DNA of 64,000 bases, taken from positions 1,364,001 through 1,428,000 of the forward strand of contig CAWACP010000003.1 of NCBI GenBank assembly GCA_963780655.1, in the 5' to 3' direction. The notes under the pieces are model-generated. The model was given only the letters and a program-made list of their open reading frames with translations. It had not been told where the DNA came from and made no database searches. Origin of the DNA: CAWACP01 sp963780655. Lineage in GTDB: Bacteria; Acidobacteriota; Terriglobia; Bryobacterales; Bryobacteraceae. This document shows positions 17,052-26,202 of this stretch, in pieces (position 1 is the first letter of the stretch; each line of letters opens with the position of its first letter). The position numbers and the translations under genes were made by a program.

Positions 17052-17945
17052 ATGCTCGAAAACCTTCTGACCGAGCAGGCAAATCCGGCATCGAGGGGCA
17101 TCGACGCCCTTCCTACCGCCGATATCCTTCGTATTATCAACGAGGAAGATCGCGATGTGGCGCCCGCTGTCGGGGCGGAGATAGCGGAGATCGCGAAGGC
17201 GGTAGACGCTATTGTGACCGCTGTGCGGACCGGCGGTCGGCTCTTCTATATCGGCGCCGGCACCAGCGGCCGGCTGGGCGTCCTCGATGCCGTCGAGTGC
17301 GCGCCGACATTCAACGTGCCCCGCGACCTGGTACAGGGCATCATAGCGGGTGGGGAGGCCGCGCTTGCCGGTCCGGTGGAGGCGAGCGAGGATGACGCCT
17401 CGGCCGGAGAACGCGATCTGCTCAGCCGCGGATTCCAAGGGGGCGACGTTCTGGTGGGCATCGCGGCGAGCGGCCGGACGCCGTATGTCCTGGGCGCGAT
17501 TGCCTCGGCCCGCCGCATGGGCGCGGTTACAGTGGGCCTGAGTTGCACGCCCGATTCCGAATTGTCACGGGCTGTGGATATTCCCATCACTCCGGTTCCC
17601 GGTCCCGAGGTGGTGGCGGGTTCCACGCGAATGCGCGCGGGCACTGCCACCAAACTGGTGCTCAACATGCTTTCGACCGCGGTCATGGTCCGGCTGGGGT
17701 ACGTTTATGACAACCTGATGGTGAACGTGCAGCCGACCAATGCGAAGCTGAGGGACAGAGCCATCCGCATTGTCGCCGAGGCAGGCAGAGTGGACGCGGA
17801 ACAGGCCGGCGCGCTGCTGGACAGAGCGGGCGGCGTGGTACGGACGGCGATCGTGATGGCCCGGCGAGGGTTGGAGCGCACGGACGCCGAAGCGGCGCTC
17901 GATGCCGCTGGCGGCAGCATTTCGGCGGTCATCGCCCGGGACTGA
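17052..17945 (+). CDS. murQ: N-acetylmuramic acid 6-phosphate etherase
   Basis: This 297-residue cytoplasmic SIS-domain enzyme removes the lactyl group from MurNAc-6-phosphate in peptidoglycan recycling. The hallmark blocks are present: GGRLFYIGAGTSGRLGVLDAVECAPTF near residue 61, GIAASGRTPYVLGA near 138, and GSTRMRAGTATKLVLNMLSTA near 196. It shares direction with murA, and the original spacing was probably only a few bases before a 176-bp element inserted between them. Confidence 0.93.
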   Translation: MLENLLTEQANPASRGIDALPTADILRIINEEDRDVAPAVGAEIAEIAKAVDAIVTAVRTGGRLFYIGAGTSGRLGVLDAVECAPTFNVPRDLVQGIIAGGEAALAGPVEASEDDASAGERDLLSRGFQGGDVLVGIAASGRTPYVLGAIASARRMGAVTVGLSCTPDSELSRAVDIPITPVPGPEVVAGSTRMRAGTATKLVLNMLSTAVMVRLGYVYDNLMVNVQPTNAKLRDRAIRIVAEAGRVDAEQAGALLDRAGGVVRTAIVMARRGLERTDAEAALDAAGGSISAVIARD

Positions 17946-18153
17946 TTGGGAAAGAATGGGTATCCCTTTCAGTCAGCCTGATGCAGTTGGCAACTCGTTG
18001 GTGGGGCGGGCGCCCTCGCCCGCGCGAAGGCCCCTGCCTCCGGCCTCCGGCAGCGGGACGAGGGCGTCCCGCGCGGTCCGGGGGGACCGCCCCACCAGGC
18101 CGCTGCCAGGGTGGTTAGCTGAGTCAAGGGGATACCTGATTGGAAAAGAATGG
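17942..18153. mobile_element. MITE-like insertion between murQ and murA (palindromic family B)
   Basis: The element proper is 17960-18135. Its ends are inverted repeats: GTATCCCTTTCAGTCAGC on the left and, read on the other strand, GTATCCCCTTGACTCAGC on the right, matching at 15 of 18 positions. It is bracketed by CTGATTGGGAAAGAATGG (17942-17959) and CTGATTGGAAAAGAATGG (18136-18153), which match at 17 of 18. The right copy contains the murA ribosome site and ATG; the left copy contains the murQ stop. The core carries the GC-rich family B palindrome. Confidence 0.75.
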
Positions 18154-19407
18154 ACAAGCTTAAGATTCTCGGCGGAAAGCCACTTGAGGGCGAAATCGCG
18201 GTGAGCGGGGCTAAGAACTCGGCGCTCCCGGCGCTCGCGGCATGTCTGTTGACGGACGAACCCGTAACCCTGACCCGGATCCCGCAGGTGCGCGATATCG
18301 GCACCATGGAGCAGTTGCTCTCGTGGACCGGCGCTGAAGTGACGGTACAGGATTCCGAGGTGCAGGTTCGCGCAGCCAGCCTGGACAAGCCCGAGGCGCC
18401 CTACGACGTGGTGAAAACCATGCGCGCTTCGAGCCTGGTGCTGGGGCCGCTGGTGGCGCGAACAGGACGCGCGCGGGTTTCGATGCCGGGCGGCTGCGCC
18501 ATCGGAGCGCGTCCTATTAACCTGCACATTTCGGCGCTGGAGGCGCTGGGCGCGCGTATCACGCAGGAGCACGGCTACGTGGAAGCGGAGGCGTCCAACG
18601 GTCTGCGCGGCGGCCAGGTGCGGTTCGACCGCATCACGGTTACCGGGACCGAAGACCTGATGATGGCGGCGGTGCTGGCCACGGGCGACACGCTGATCGA
18701 GAACGCCGCGCGCGAGCCGGAAGTGCAGGATCTGGCCGATCTGCTGACGAAAATGGGCGCGCGGATCGAAGGCGCGGGCACGTCCGAGATCCGGATTCGC
18801 GGGGTTTCACGGTTGTCGGGCACGCGGCACGCGATCATACCCGACCGGATTGAGGCCGGTACATTCCTCATCGCCGGCGCCATGACCGGCGGCGATCTGC
18901 GCATTCGAAACTGTGTCGCGGAGCATGTCGAGCGCTTTGAGCATGCGCATGAGGGAGGCGGGGGCGGACGTTGTGGAAGAGGATCCCTGTACGCTGCGCG
19001 TGCGCGCGGGCGGGCGCATGAAAGCCGTCGATATGACCACCGAAGAGTACCCCGGCTTCGCCACGGACCTGCAGGCGCAATATATGGCCATGATGACCAC
19101 GGCTCAGGGCATCGCGTTCATAACCGAAAAGATTTTCGAGAACCGGTTCATGCACGTTTCCGAGCTGGCCCGCATGGGCGCGAACGTGCGCCTGGAGGGC
19201 CGACAGGCGATTGTGGCCGGCGTGGACCAACTCACCGGAGCGCAGGTGATTGCCTCCGACCTGCGGGCCAGCGCGTCTCTGGTGCTTGCGGGACTGGTCG
19301 CCCGGGGAGAGACGCTCATCGACCGCGTCTATCATCTTGACCGCGGATACGAGCGGATTGAAGAGAAGCTCGCCGGGGCTGGCGCCCGGATCGAGCGGGT
19401 GCAGTGA
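18150..19407 (+). pseudogene. murA: UDP-N-acetylglucosamine 1-carboxyvinyltransferase, frame interrupted by one base
   Basis: MurA catalyses the first committed step of peptidoglycan synthesis, adding enolpyruvate to UDP-GlcNAc. The N-terminal part has SGAKNSALP (Lys22) and MPGGCAIGARP with the catalytic Cys116, and is in frame up to about 18932. The rest (REAGADVVEEDPC to the end at 19407) is in the next frame. Removing one base from the CGCTTTG stretch at 18933-18939 restores a 418-residue protein, the usual MurA length. No stop or other decay is seen. It may be a sequencing or assembly error, because the gene is normally essential, or a recent mutation. Confidence 0.85.
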
Positions 19408-19409
19408 AC

Positions 19410-19796
19410 ATGGCCGCTCCACACAAAGAACATTCGCCGGGCTTCCTCGCGCTTGTGGCGGATGCAAAGACCCGCGTCACGGAAATCGGAATCGAGGACT
19501 ATCGCCGCATGCGCCGGAGCGCCGAACCCCATGTGTTGATTGACGTGCGCGAGGACAACGAGTGGCAGGCCGGGCACGCCGAAGGCGCCATCCACCTGAG
19601 CAAGGGCATCATCGAGCGGGATATCGAGGCGGCGATACCGGAAAAATCCACGCGCATGGTGCTGTACTGCGGGGGCGGATACCGGTCGGCGCTCGCTGCT
19701 GACGCCCTTGGGAAAATGGGCTACAGTGGCGTGATCTCGCTGGACGGCGGCTGGCGCGCTTACGAGGCGTCGGGATTGCCGGTGACCAGCGCGTAG
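19410..19796 (+). CDS. Rhodanese-like sulfurtransferase
   Basis: This 128-residue single-domain rhodanese has IDVREDNEW near residue 44 and the active loop CGGGYRS with Cys87. It may transfer sulfane sulfur or act as a thiol carrier. A GTG at 19404 overlapping the murA stop is an alternative start. The gene follows murA by three bases, so it is probably co-transcribed with it, though no functional link to cell-wall synthesis is evident. Confidence 0.88.
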   Translation: MAAPHKEHSPGFLALVADAKTRVTEIGIEDYRRMRRSAEPHVLIDVREDNEWQAGHAEGAIHLSKGIIERDIEAAIPEKSTRMVLYCGGGYRSALAADALGKMGYSGVISLDGGWRAYEASGLPVTSA

Positions 19797-19822
19797 CGGC
19801 CCCTGGCGGAAGTTGACGCCCA

Positions 19823-19960
19823 CGCAGGCGAAACCGCCTGCGCCACCTCTGTGCTTCAGGCATTTGCGAAGTGGGTATTACATCAGCATAGAATCGTCGC
19901 AGCCCGGGAAGAATTCAGCACCGTGCCACCGCTCCCTCACGGTCGCGGCTCAGTAACGCC
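19823..19960. repeat. Hairpin and family A palindromic repeat in a gene-poor spacer
   Basis: CGCAGGCGAAACCGCCTGCG (19823-19842) is an 8-bp stem with a short loop. It follows the rhodanese gene by 26 bases and could act as a terminator. At 19926-19960 a 35-base family A copy is identical to 4267-4301. I see no gene between 19797 and 20014. Confidence 0.65.
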
Positions 19961-20014
19961 ACGCGGTTTGGTTGCGGCTGTGCTGCTTTGTGAGGCAGGC
20001 ATTCAGGCTGGAGG

Positions 20015-20320
20015 TCAGGCCGTCATCGATACGTAGCACTCATACAGGACGGCGGCGATCACGCAAAACTCGAAGAACTTGACGACGCGCGTAACATTCA
20101 CGGCCATGAACTCGAAACGCAGTAACAGAGCAAGGCCGAGGCCGATATAAAGCGGGATCGCCGGAATCCGGTCGGAGTATGAGTGCGCGTACCCAATCAT
20201 GATGGCGTAGAACAGCAGCGGGATGTTGCTCTCCAGCCAGTTCTTCATCCGCGTGTAGACCACAAACAGCGCAAAGATCATCAGCAGCGCGGTGGTGAAC
20301 GTGTAAATGTTGATGTCCAT
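20015..20320 (-). CDS. Small polytopic membrane protein, unknown function
   Basis: The 101 residues contain about three hydrophobic helices: TFTTALLMIFALFVVY, LLFYAIMIGY plus PLYIGLGLALLLRFEF, and VVKFFEFCVIAAVLY. There is no motif I recognise. The ATG is well placed 29 bases after the neighbouring barrel gene, which is transcribed in the same direction, so the two may be co-transcribed. Confidence 0.65.
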   Translation of the reverse strand: MDINIYTFTTALLMIFALFVVYTRMKNWLESNIPLLFYAIMIGYAHSYSDRIPAIPLYIGLGLALLLRFEFMAVNVTRVVKFFEFCVIAAVLYECYVSMTA

Positions 20321-20349
20321 GGCACCCCGCGGAAGGGCATCCGGCGCGC

Positions 20350-20985
20350 TCAGAACAGGAAGCTTACGCCAACCGTCGGCACGAAATCCTGCAACCAGCC
20401 GCTCACGTGTCCGCTGACCGGCGTAATGACCTTCGTCGGGAACGGAGTGAGATAGTCGTGAATCTCGGCCCGCAACAGGATGTTGTTACTGATAGCGAAT
20501 TTGATCCCGGCTCCGACGGACGCCATGGGCCTGAGGTCCTGTGTCTGCGTGAACACGGCAATATCCTGCAGGGACGACTGGTAGGCGCTCTGCGCGCCCG
20601 TCCCGCGGTACATTTTGATGCCGCCGCCCGCCGCGACGAAAGGACGGACCCGGGAATCCTTCGGCGTGAAATGCAGCAGGAAATCGTAGTGCACCGCGTG
20701 GGTCTGTCCCGCAAAGGTCGCCGTTGTTCCGCCCGAGCTCAGCTTCAGAGGACTGTTCTCGAAGTCGTAGCGGAGCTCTCCGCCAAGCCGCTTTCCGGAA
20801 TCGTTGCCCACCCACGCACTGGCGGCCAGCGCCGTGGTCAGAGTGGCACTGGCTCCCGAAACGGCTCCGGTTACAGTTTGGGATGTGTAGAAATCGCCGC
20901 CGCCGCCGCCGCCAATCTCCCAGTTCTGGGCCATCGCCGCGCACGAGAACACCGCGGCCATCGTTATCATTCTGCCAATCGTCAT
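20350..20985 (-). CDS. Outer-membrane beta-barrel protein (opacity/OmpW-like)
   Basis: This 211-residue protein has a signal peptide ending near AAMAQ. It has alternating hydrophobic strands, a repeated GGG turn at the mature N-terminus, and a terminal phenylalanine in GVSFLF, the recognition signal for outer-membrane assembly. RVRPFVAAGGGIKMYRG and ASVGAGIKFAISNNILLRAE resemble the OMP_b-brl type. Its role is unknown. It lies just downstream of the large secreted propeller gene in the same direction. Confidence 0.78.
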   Translation of the reverse strand: MTIGRMITMAAVFSCAAMAQNWEIGGGGGGDFYTSQTVTGAVSGASATLTTALAASAWVGNDSGKRLGGELRYDFENSPLKLSSGGTTATFAGQTHAVHYDFLLHFTPKDSRVRPFVAAGGGIKMYRGTGAQSAYQSSLQDIAVFTQTQDLRPMASVGAGIKFAISNNILLRAEIHDYLTPFPTKVITPVSGHVSGWLQDFVPTVGVSFLF

Positions 20986-21000
20986 CTTTGACTCCTGTGC

Positions 21001-24000
21001 TTAGTTCACAACTCGAACGTTCACCGTGGCCGTATTCCCGCCAGTTGCGATGGCCAGCGGGATGGACATGCCCGGGGAGACGCCCTTCGGTACGGTGGCG
21101 TTGATTTGATACACGCCGACCAGCGTCGGCGTCAGTCCGGAATAGAACACGTGGAGAGCTGACGAGCCCAGAGTCACATCCGGCATCCCGACCGTACGCG
21201 CGAGCGGCGACAGGGGAGCAGCGGCGCCGCTGGCCACCTTAGGATTCGTCGCGCCGAGGCCGGTCAGATAGATGACCAGAGTATCGCCGGGACGGACGGG
21301 ATTCGAAGCGGTGACCAGCTGATTGTTGGCTGCCCGCACGATGGTGGGAATGCCGGTGATCGGGCCGGCGGTTCCGCTCTGAAACACGCTGGGCGCTCCG
21401 TCGTAAATCGCGGTGTTGAGATTGTTGCTGACGCCACCGGGCGTTCGCAGCGTGAACGTGACGTCACCGCTCGCCTCGAACGGAAGCTGGGCGTTAATCT
21501 GGTTCGCGGAAACGAACATGACCGGTACCGGCTGACCGTTCACGGTCAGGCAGGTATCGGCGAGGGCCGTGGGCAGCGGAATCTGACTGCTGGCCATGCT
21601 GACCGGGCTCAACTGGCTGCCATAGAGAGAAATCAGTCCGCCCGGCGCGAGCGCGGTGGAACCGTCCGCGGCGCTGACCACGCGGTTCAGATTCGGAGGC
21701 GCTACGGCGCTGTCATAGGTCCAGGGCAGCACGGTGAAACCAGAAGTAGTCAGCAGGACAATTCCCGTCTGGTTCGCGAGCGGCGCCAGAGTGCGGCTGA
21801 ATGCGAACCCGGTCTCGGGCGCCAGTGGCGCTTCAACGATGTTCGTAGGTGAGCTGACGCTCGGGACGGCCGGTGAAAGGTCCAGACGTTCCATTACGCC
21901 AGGCCCGGGGGACGAAGCCGATATCGCGGTCCCGAACGTCGTGGGCGAAGCCGGAGTGTTGGCGCGGAACCCGAACTGATCGATGAACGCAAACCCGGAT
22001 GGCGTACCGGTGGTGCTCGCGAGTTGCGCCCTGGGCGCCAGCGAGGAGTCGAGCAGGTAATTGCCGACGGCGTACATGCCCCAGGAAGAAGCCGCGTAAG
22101 CGCCGCCGAGGCTCTGAAAGTCCTTTCTGGAGACCGTGAACGTATCCTGATTGGCATCGTAGAGCAGAACGTTGCCGTCAACCTCGACCGCCATGATAGA
22201 CGCTCCGTTGGGCGCCGCCACCAGCCTCGTATCGACATTAATGGTGTTCTCAAAAGCGCCGAGCGATGGAAGTTGCGAGGCGGTACGGCTGGCCAGGTCC
22301 ACGCGGTCGATGGTATGCACCGGGCCGGCGACGCGGTTGGCCACGAGAATCGCATTCGCCGAAGCGGCCACCGAACGCGGATAGTGCCCGGAGGGCATGC
22401 GAACCGGCGTGGATGGCTGCAGAGTGTTCAGGTTGAAAACGTACAGGAACTGCGAGTTATCGTGTCCGACCAGCAGCCAGTTGTGGTCCCAGGTGATGGC
22501 CATGTGGGTGGGCGTGTTATTCGTTTTCAGCGTGGCGATCTGGTTGTACGTGGTGGCGTCATATACCAGCACCTGATTGGAGTCCTGCCGCAGAGCATAA
22601 AAACGATTGCGCACGGGATCGGCGAGCACATCGACCAGCGTGCCGGGTACGTCCACAATGGTCCCTCGCTCATCCGGGGTGTTGGTGTTCACCAGCACCC
22701 GCACGCGATGCGGAATATTGACGCCGTCCGGCGAAGTGATGTTAAGCATCGCCACCGAGGTGCCATTCTGGCCCAGGAACGTATTCGCATCGACGCTGAC
22801 GTGAACGGTTGCCGGGGTCACGCCGGAAGAGGGCTCGATGGTGACGCCCGCCGCATCGGTAGACACCTGGAAGGTGGTATGGTTGCCGCCCGGATCGGCA
22901 ATGTTCAGATCCTGTGTCGTCACGCCTGTGCTGCACAAACTGCTGCGGAAGATCAGGTCCCACTGCTGCGCCGTCACGCGATGCGTCTGCGGCAGGGATC
23001 CGATCGGCAGAATCATGACTCCGCTGTCGGAAAGTGAGTACATCATGGACCCGTCCCTGCTGAGCACGCTCTTGCCGGCGAGGTTTTCGGGCAGCTGCAG
23101 CTGGTCGTAGACCTGCAGGTTCTGCGCATCGGCGATGGTCAGGATCGGCGTGGGGAACGTGCCGTTGCCGATGGTCGTACCGGCTGCGGGAATCTGCGCG
23201 TAGATCAGGTTGCGCCCGGAATCGATCAGCGTCGTGCCGATGTTCAGCAGGCCGGACGCATTGGGGAACTGCGAATAGAAATCGCCATTGGCGTCGAACA
23301 GCGTCCAGCCGGATACCCAGTAGGAGCCATCCTTATTCACGTTCACCACGCGCGGACCTTCGATCGGGGAGGATACATAACCCACCGACGAAACGAAATG
23401 GCGCACCGCATCGTAGGCGATCAGGATGGTACTCGTGGTCCCGTAAATCTTCTTGCCATCCGCCGAAACGCCCAGCGAAGCAGCCGTAATCTGCGGCGGG
23501 AAATTGGCCGGGGGCGCGGGCAGCGTGGTCGCGGTCACGCCGGCAACCGTACCCAGCAGCGTGAAGGTCTGGAGGTTCGGATCGAACAGCAGGAACTGCG
23601 TCGAAGTGACCACCAGAGCCAGTCCGTCGGAACCGAAGGCGACGCCCAGAGGCGGACTGCCCACGGCCAGAGTGTTTTGTGCATTGCTGGTCAGGTCGAT
23701 AACGGTCAGAGCGTTGTTCTGGGTCTGCGGGGGGACGAAGTTGCCGTATTGGGTGACCAGCAGATAGTGGCCGTCCGGCGACAGCGCGAGCGCGCTCGGC
23801 TGCGCGCCGACATTGAACGATGTCTGAATGGCATGGGTGGCCAGCGACATGACGTCAATACGGTTTCCCGTGAAATCGGCAATGTACAAAACGCCGCGGG
23901 TTTCATCGAGGGCCAGATCCGAGCCTTCGCCGCCAATCGAGACCACCGTGCCAAACGTGCCCGCCAGGCCGGCGGTCGCCAGCATGGAAACCACGCTCAG

Positions 24001-24027
24001 ATTCATCAGACAGAGCTTCCAACGCAT
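21001..24027 (-). CDS. Large secreted beta-propeller protein with Solibacter-type C-terminal domain (TIGR03437)
   Basis: The chosen ATG at 24027 has GGAG eight bases upstream; a GTG at 24042 would add five residues. A signal peptide (LCLMNLSVVSMLATAGLA) leads to two sets of YVTN/NHL-like propeller repeats (for example RGVLYIADFTGNRIDVMS and NRFYALRQDSNQVLVYD). A roughly 228-residue C-terminal domain follows, containing LAPGGLISLYGSQLS, VSANQINAQLPFEA and VYQINATVPKGV, which I recognise as the TIGR03437 domain. That domain is nearly confined to Solibacteres-type Acidobacteria and is found on exported proteins. The specific function is unknown. Confidence 0.85.
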   Translation of the reverse strand: MRWKLCLMNLSVVSMLATAGLAGTFGTVVSIGGEGSDLALDETRGVLYIADFTGNRIDVMSLATHAIQTSFNVGAQPSALALSPDGHYLLVTQYGNFVPPQTQNNALTVIDLTSNAQNTLAVGSPPLGVAFGSDGLALVVTSTQFLLFDPNLQTFTLLGTVAGVTATTLPAPPANFPPQITAASLGVSADGKKIYGTTSTILIAYDAVRHFVSSVGYVSSPIEGPRVVNVNKDGSYWVSGWTLFDANGDFYSQFPNASGLLNIGTTLIDSGRNLIYAQIPAAGTTIGNGTFPTPILTIADAQNLQVYDQLQLPENLAGKSVLSRDGSMMYSLSDSGVMILPIGSLPQTHRVTAQQWDLIFRSSLCSTGVTTQDLNIADPGGNHTTFQVSTDAAGVTIEPSSGVTPATVHVSVDANTFLGQNGTSVAMLNITSPDGVNIPHRVRVLVNTNTPDERGTIVDVPGTLVDVLADPVRNRFYALRQDSNQVLVYDATTYNQIATLKTNNTPTHMAITWDHNWLLVGHDNSQFLYVFNLNTLQPSTPVRMPSGHYPRSVAASANAILVANRVAGPVHTIDRVDLASRTASQLPSLGAFENTINVDTRLVAAPNGASIMAVEVDGNVLLYDANQDTFTVSRKDFQSLGGAYAASSWGMYAVGNYLLDSSLAPRAQLASTTGTPSGFAFIDQFGFRANTPASPTTFGTAISASSPGPGVMERLDLSPAVPSVSSPTNIVEAPLAPETGFAFSRTLAPLANQTGIVLLTTSGFTVLPWTYDSAVAPPNLNRVVSAADGSTALAPGGLISLYGSQLSPVSMASSQIPLPTALADTCLTVNGQPVPVMFVSANQINAQLPFEASGDVTFTLRTPGGVSNNLNTAIYDGAPSVFQSGTAGPITGIPTIVRAANNQLVTASNPVRPGDTLVIYLTGLGATNPKVASGAAAPLSPLARTVGMPDVTLGSSALHVFYSGLTPTLVGVYQINATVPKGVSPGMSIPLAIATGGNTATVNVRVVN

Positions 24028-24075
24028 ATGCTTACTCCACACGTGAACTGTACATTTCAGACCACACTGACCGCG

Positions 24076-24122
24076 CCATCAGACCTTGATGGCCCGGCGC
24101 GACCGGCGCTTCACAGCGCCGG
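24076..24122. terminator. Two adjacent hairpins between the Tad operon and the propeller gene
   Basis: GCCATCAGACCTTGATGGC (24076-24094) has a 7-bp stem. CCGGCGCTTCACAGCGCCGG (24103-24122) has an 8-bp stem and 4-base loop. They lie downstream of the Tad operon in its direction of transcription. No T-run follows, so factor-independent termination is uncertain. Confidence 0.4.
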
Positions 24123-24186
24123 GTCAGATCTCAATGGCGGGACGTTGAACCTCGTCCCACGTCCCGCACGATTCCGAGGCGCCCTC

Positions 24187-24279
24187 TTATTCGGGGCTCT
24201 TCTTGCGTCGCAGAACGATCAGCCCGAGAAGGACGATCGCGATCACTGCGCACACGACGCGGATTACTGAGTTGTCCAT
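24187..24279 (-). CDS. 30-residue single-pass membrane peptide next to tadC
   Basis: The ATG at 24279 follows a strong ribosome site (AAAGGAG, seven bases upstream). The peptide starts MDNSVIR, has a hydrophobic helix (VVCAVIAIVLLGLIVL), and ends with RRKKSPE, placing the positive tail in the cytoplasm. It lies 32 bases after the tadC stop in the same direction. I know no named family. Similar tiny membrane proteins starting MDN seem to exist in Acidobacteria, but I cannot verify that here. Confidence 0.6.
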   Translation of the reverse strand: MDNSVIRVVCAVIAIVLLGLIVLRRKKSPE

Positions 24280-24311
24280 CGTGTTTCTCCTTTCTGAAGT
24301 AACTCACGGCC

Positions 24312-25232
24312 TTACATGTTGTTCATCATCGGGATCAGCTCCCGGACAATCCGCATGGCCACCGGTCCCACAGTCACCACGAACAGGGACGGAAGAATGC
24401 AGAAAAAAATCGGAAAAATGAGTTTCACGCCGAGCTTGGCCGCCTTCTCCTCGGCCGTCTGTCTGGCCTGAACGCGCATGTAGTCCGAATGAGCGCGCAG
24501 GCTCTGCGCGACGCCCGTCCCAAAGCGATCGGCCTGGATCAGCACGGCCACCAGCTTCTTGAGATCGTCCACGCCGCTTCTGTCGGCAAGGTTGCGCAGC
24601 GCTTCCGAGCGGCGCTTGCCCGCCTTCAGTTCGAAATTCACCAGCGAGAACTCTTCGCAGATTTCCGGATGCGCATGCTCCAGCTCTTTGGCAACCTGCA
24701 CGATAGCCTGATCGAGACCCAGCCCCGATTCCACGCAAACCACCATCAGGTCGAGCGCGTTCGCCAGACCGCGCCGAATCTGCTTATGGCGCCGCTTGCC
24801 GGCCAGCCGCACATATTCGTTCGGGCCGAAGAAGCCCATCGCGGCCGCCGCTATCACAGCCAGCACCTTATTCGATGAATCGGCTTTTGAAGGAAAAACC
24901 AACAGGGTTGCAGCGAGCGGCAGCGTGACGCCAAGGAAGGCTTTGGCGCCGTAAAGGACCTTCAGCGCGTTCGGCTGCCGGAAACCCGCCCGAATCAGCT
25001 TGCGCTGCATCACCGTGACGTCCTTGGGAGAGACCGGCACCAGATTGCCCAGCTTGCGAATCATGTCGCGGAAGACGAGGCTCGGATGGGCGGCAGGCTC
25101 GTCGTGCGCGGCGACGCCGGCTCCGGTGACTCGCTCGAGGGCCTCCCTGGGCTGCACATACAGTCTCATGCCGGCATACGCACCGGCAATTGCGACCACT
25201 AAGAAAACGACGCAGGCAACCATGATCGGCAT
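24312..25232 (-). CDS. tadC: Tad pilus inner-membrane platform protein TadC
   Basis: About 306 residues starting at the ATG one base after the tadB stop. The T2SSF domain is in the C-terminal half (LANALDLMVVCVESGLGLDQAIVQVAKEL), with membrane helices at the N-terminus, near residue 100 and at the C-terminus. With TadB it forms the platform on which the TadA/CpaF ATPase drives pilin assembly. The small membrane peptide gene follows 32 bases later. Confidence 0.88.
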   Translation of the reverse strand: MPIMVACVVFLVVAIAGAYAGMRLYVQPREALERVTGAGVAAHDEPAAHPSLVFRDMIRKLGNLVPVSPKDVTVMQRKLIRAGFRQPNALKVLYGAKAFLGVTLPLAATLLVFPSKADSSNKVLAVIAAAAMGFFGPNEYVRLAGKRRHKQIRRGLANALDLMVVCVESGLGLDQAIVQVAKELEHAHPEICEEFSLVNFELKAGKRRSEALRNLADRSGVDDLKKLVAVLIQADRFGTGVAQSLRAHSDYMRVQARQTAEEKAAKLGVKLIFPIFFCILPSLFVVTVGPVAMRIVRELIPMMNNM

Positions 25233-25233
25233 A

Positions 25234-26202
25234 TCAGACCTCAATGTTCACAATCTTGCGAATAACTCCGTACCCGATCAGCTGCAGCGTGACCGCGGCG
25301 CCCAGCATAATGTTGCCGATGTCGTCATTGAAGAAGAACTTCACGTAATCGGGGTTGGTGTAGAACATCAGAACGGCGACCGCGATGGGGATGGAGGTCA
25401 GCGCTCCGCCGGTCATGCGTCCATGAGCGCTGATGGCGCGGATCTTGCCCCGCAGTTTGAACCGCTCCCGGATCACGTAGGCGAGCTTGTCCAGGATCTC
25501 CGCCAGATTGCCGCCGGTGCGCTTCTGCAACAGCACCGCGGAAACGAAGAAATGAACGTCGAGCGAGGGGACGCGCTTCGCGAATTTCTGGAGCGCCACG
25601 TCCAGCGGAAGACCGAGGTTGTGCTCCTCGAAGGTCCGGCGAAACTCGCCCGCGAGCGGCTCCTGGAACTCGCGATGAATCATTTCGAGCGAAACGGAAA
25701 AAGCGTGGCCCGCGCGCATCGACCGAGCCACAAACTCGAGGCTTTCCGGGAATTGTTCTTCGAACTTGCGCAGCCGCGCGTTTTTCTTTCTGACCACCCA
25801 GAGCACGGGCACTACGCCACAGACGAGAGCCCCCAGCGCGGCGAATGCATGAAAGCGGGGCGGCAGGAGAAACCAGACCAGCAGGAATCCCGCCGCAGCC
25901 GCGACGAGGCAACCCTGCGCCAGGCGAGTGGCCGTGGTCCGCATGCCGGCCTGCTCGACCAGTTCCTGCAACCGCTTCTCGAGATTGAGCCGGCCAATCA
26001 GCCGGGAAACGAGGGACGGCGTGACGGTGTCCTGGTTAATCAGCGACGGCGCCTGCTGAGACGACTTCTTGTTTTTCTGCCGCGATGTCCCGAGCAGCCG
26101 GGCCTTGATTTTGTCCACATCGGCGGTGCGGAATACGGACGAGTAAATCCACCATGCCGCGAGCGCGAGCACCCAGACGCCAATGATGATCAGGAAGAAC
26201 AT
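25234..26202 (-). CDS. tadB: Tad pilus inner-membrane platform protein TadB
   Basis: The 322-residue protein has an N-terminal membrane helix (FLIIIGVWVLALAAWWIY), a central pair of helices, and a T2SSF domain (ESLEFVARSMRAGHAFSVSLEMI to GGNLAEILDKLAYVIRER). It partners TadC in the pilus platform. The start shares one base with the cpaF stop, and the stop nearly touches the tadC start, so translation is coupled across the three genes. Confidence 0.9.
   Translation of the reverse strand: MFFLIIIGVWVLALAAWWIYSSVFRTADVDKIKARLLGTSRQKNKKSSQQAPSLINQDTVTPSLVSRLIGRLNLEKRLQELVEQAGMRTTATRLAQGCLVAAAAGFLLVWFLLPPRFHAFAALGALVCGVVPVLWVVRKKNARLRKFEEQFPESLEFVARSMRAGHAFSVSLEMIHREFQEPLAGEFRRTFEEHNLGLPLDVALQKFAKRVPSLDVHFFVSAVLLQKRTGGNLAEILDKLAYVIRERFKLRGKIRAISAHGRMTGGALTSIPIAVAVLMFYTNPDYVKFFFNDDIGNIMLGAAVTLQLIGYGVIRKIVNIEV

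Noticed and set aside
18933..18941. CTTTGA in murA, like the prfB programmed frameshift site
   Set aside because: The CTT-TGA triplets are in neither of the two frames that would need joining, so the prfB mechanism does not apply.
20407..20991. 194-residue plus-strand frame opposite the outer-membrane barrel gene
   Set aside because: The opposite strand encodes a protein with a signal peptide and terminal Phe; this frame has none of the features of a real protein.
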